Assembly (NCBI GenBank): GCA_013177895.1
Contig: JABLXV010000010.1
Location: 19,199 to 83,198 of the forward strand
DNA: 64,000 bases
Direction of reading: 5' to 3'
Source of the DNA: Brevinematales bacterium
GTDB lineage: Bacteria > Spirochaetota > Brevinematia > Brevinematales > GWF1-51-8
This document shows positions 62,881 to 64,000 of the stretch, in pieces. Below the pieces are notes generated by a model. The model had not been told where the DNA came from. It ran no database searches and saw only the letters and a list, made by a program, of their open reading frames with translations. A program made the position numbers and the translations under genes. Every line of letters starts with the position of its first letter. Position 1 is the stretch's first letter.

Positions 62881-62906
62881 GGGGATAGGCGACTATCCCT
62901 CGATTT
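62881..62906 (+). terminator. terminator of the M23 peptidase gene
   Basis: GGGATAG-GCGA-CTATCCC (62882-62899) followed by TCGATTTTA. Confidence 0.7.
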
Positions 62907-62922
62907 TATATACGGACATCCT

Positions 62923-63891
62923 ATGAATCGCGTCTTATACTCTCTACTAAAATCCTTCACAGATGAAAAGGAAAGTTATTTATCGGGCGAGTTGATCGGC
63001 GACGAACTTTCCATCACGCGCGCGGCGGTCTGGAAACAGGTCGAAGCGCTGAAAGCGAAAGGTTATGAGATAGACTCCTCCCCGAAAAAAGGCCACCGTA
63101 TCATCGCTTTTCCCGATAAAACCATCATCCCCGAACTGGTAAAAATCTATACCGATGAAATTATTCCAGGGCGTGAAATTCCCGAAATCGTGTACCGTGA
63201 AGAAATAGGTTCGACCAATACCTATGCGAAGGAACTTCTTCTTCGCGGCGGTAAGCGCGAGTTGATTGTGCTGACCGACCATCAGGTGAAAGGACGCGGA
63301 CGTCTCGATAGGGTGTGGGACAACCGGAAGGGTGAGGATATCGCGTTGACAATCGTCTCAGCGCCGATGATCTCCGCCGCGATGTTCTACCGGTTTACAA
63401 TGATCTCCGCGCTCGCGGTGTACGACGTTCTATCGAGAAAGATCGACGGCGCAAAAATCAAGTGGCCGAACGATATCTATATCGGAAATCGCAAGATATG
63501 CGGGATACTCTCCGAGATGGTCACCGAGGAAAGCCTGATCAGGAATATGATCATCGGTATCGGGATCAACGTGAACTCCGCGCACCCGGAGGGGAAGTCC
63601 GTCTCGATGCAATCCGTCACGGGTAAACCGTCCGACCGGAATAAGATCGCGGCGGAAATTATCGCGGGATACCTAGTCTATTGCGATCAAGTGAATAAGG
63701 ATGGATTTCCGGATATATATTCGGAATGGAAATCACATCTGGCATGGCTGGGAAACGGGGTGATAATCGATACAGGGAAAGAAACGATTCGCGGCATCCT
63801 GAGAGACGTCTCGCCGGAGGGTATTGTTAAATTAGAGATTGAAGGGACGCTTCGGGAATTCTACTCCGGCGACCTGATGGGAATTACTTGA
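62923..63891 (+). CDS. birA: biotin--[acetyl-CoA carboxylase] ligase / repressor
   Basis: A 322-residue BirA. The N-terminal winged helix-turn-helix (about 1-60, GELIGDELSITRAAVWKQVE) is of the repressor type, so it may also regulate biotin genes. The catalytic core has GRGRLDRVWDNRKGED (biotinoyl-AMP loop) and KWPNDIYIGNRKICGIL, and the C-terminal SH3-like domain begins near LAWLGNGVIID. Complete. The 3' end overlaps the convergent partial gene by 8 bp. Confidence 0.95.
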   Translation: MNRVLYSLLKSFTDEKESYLSGELIGDELSITRAAVWKQVEALKAKGYEIDSSPKKGHRIIAFPDKTIIPELVKIYTDEIIPGREIPEIVYREEIGSTNTYAKELLLRGGKRELIVLTDHQVKGRGRLDRVWDNRKGEDIALTIVSAPMISAAMFYRFTMISALAVYDVLSRKIDGAKIKWPNDIYIGNRKICGILSEMVTEESLIRNMIIGIGINVNSAHPEGKSVSMQSVTGKPSDRNKIAAEIIAGYLVYCDQVNKDGFPDIYSEWKSHLAWLGNGVIIDTGKETIRGILRDVSPEGIVKLEIEGTLREFYSGDLMGIT

Positions 63892-64000
63892 GATCGCTGA
63901 TCGAATACCCGCCGGAAAAGGTAATCTTATAGTACATCTTATTCTCCGTCATTATCACGAAATCCGCCCCGATACGCACGACGCGTTCTCCTAAAACCTC
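63884..64000 (-). CDS. 3' end of a hypothetical gene (cut by window edge)
   Basis: The last 38 codons of a minus-strand frame run from the window edge to a stop at 63884-63886: EVLGERVVRIGADFVIMTEN and onward to the end ISDLK. No domain can be told from this. It overlaps birA by 8 bp in convergent orientation. Confidence 0.5.
   Translation of the reverse strand, partial: EVLGERVVRIGADFVIMTENKMYYKITFSGGYSISDLK

Overview
The window reads as ordinary chromosome of a free-living, probably anaerobic or microaerophilic diderm (Gram-negative-type) bacterium. Support for this: many Sec and lipoprotein signal peptides, a thioester alpha-2-macroglobulin of the periplasmic type, a possible LptF/LptG-like pair, and a rubrerythrin plus superoxide reductase operon. 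Base composition looks close to balanced, judged by eye. Promoters are strikingly canonical sigma-70 (TTGAnn, 16-17 bp, TATAAT). The gene mix (WG-repeat, TPR and ankyrin lipoproteins, rSAM/lipoprotein pair, solute symporters with a small accessory protein, CBM26 amylase lipoprotein) is compatible with Spirochaetota or a neighbouring uncultured lineage. That placement is an inference and not certain.

Layout. 1-4.6 kb: DUF1295 membrane enzyme, NlpC/P60 peptidase, DUF554 protein, a candidate small RNA, a lipoprotein and a decayed DUF433/PIN-like toxin-antitoxin pair. 4.6-12.6 kb: uvrB and a 1892-residue alpha-2-macroglobulin, separated by a repeat cluster in which the 3' end of the macroglobulin gene is duplicated. 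12.7-18.7 kb: CapA-like phosphatase, a ParA-type ATPase, a radical SAM/lipoprotein system, a WG-repeat protein and a TPR protein. 18.7-24.2 kb: tRNA-Arg, DUF2628 protein, a large alpha-amylase lipoprotein, a dispersed palindromic element and a PQQ-like beta-propeller. 24.2-27.4 kb, all minus strand: HEPN/MNT pair, a second ParA with a Pro/Glu-rich partner, and an XRE/S24-like regulator; this is the most accessory-looking stretch. 27.6-33.4 kb: tRNA-Pro next to proS, lipoprotein, xthA, glgC, endonuclease V-like gene, and a GNAT gene with an apparent AUA start. 33.8-42.2 kb: a tightly overlapping operon purL, thioesterase, hisG, thiD2-like, tsaD, a glycosyltransferase/methyltransferase fusion, dus and a SpoIIM-like gene.

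42.2-49.7 kb: small GNAT, Gfo/Idh oxidoreductase, trpB, and two tandem copies of a small-protein/sodium-solute-symporter module. 49.7-53.1 kb: rubrerythrin and superoxide reductase, a second palindromic element, a small lipoprotein and a phosphohexomutase. 53.1-55.5 kb: a small membrane protein convergent with the pair of LptF/LptG-like proteins. 55.6-64 kb: solitary UgpC/MsmK ATPase, ankyrin lipoprotein, trpA operon (trpA, WalJ-like MBL, secreted protein, folP), LysM/M23 peptidase, birA, and the 3' end of one more gene.

Together the genes suggest starch and glycogen use (surface amylase, UgpC, phosphohexomutase, GlgC), biosynthesis of purines, histidine, tryptophan, folate and thiamine (one or two genes of each), oxygen defence, and envelope maintenance. 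The least understood parts are the rSAM/lipoprotein pair, the fusion gene in the tsaD operon, the ParA/Pro-Glu-rich/S24 cluster, the duplicated symporter module, and several noncoding elements (candidate sRNA, palindromic repeats at gene ends, a palindrome in the rubrerythrin promoter).
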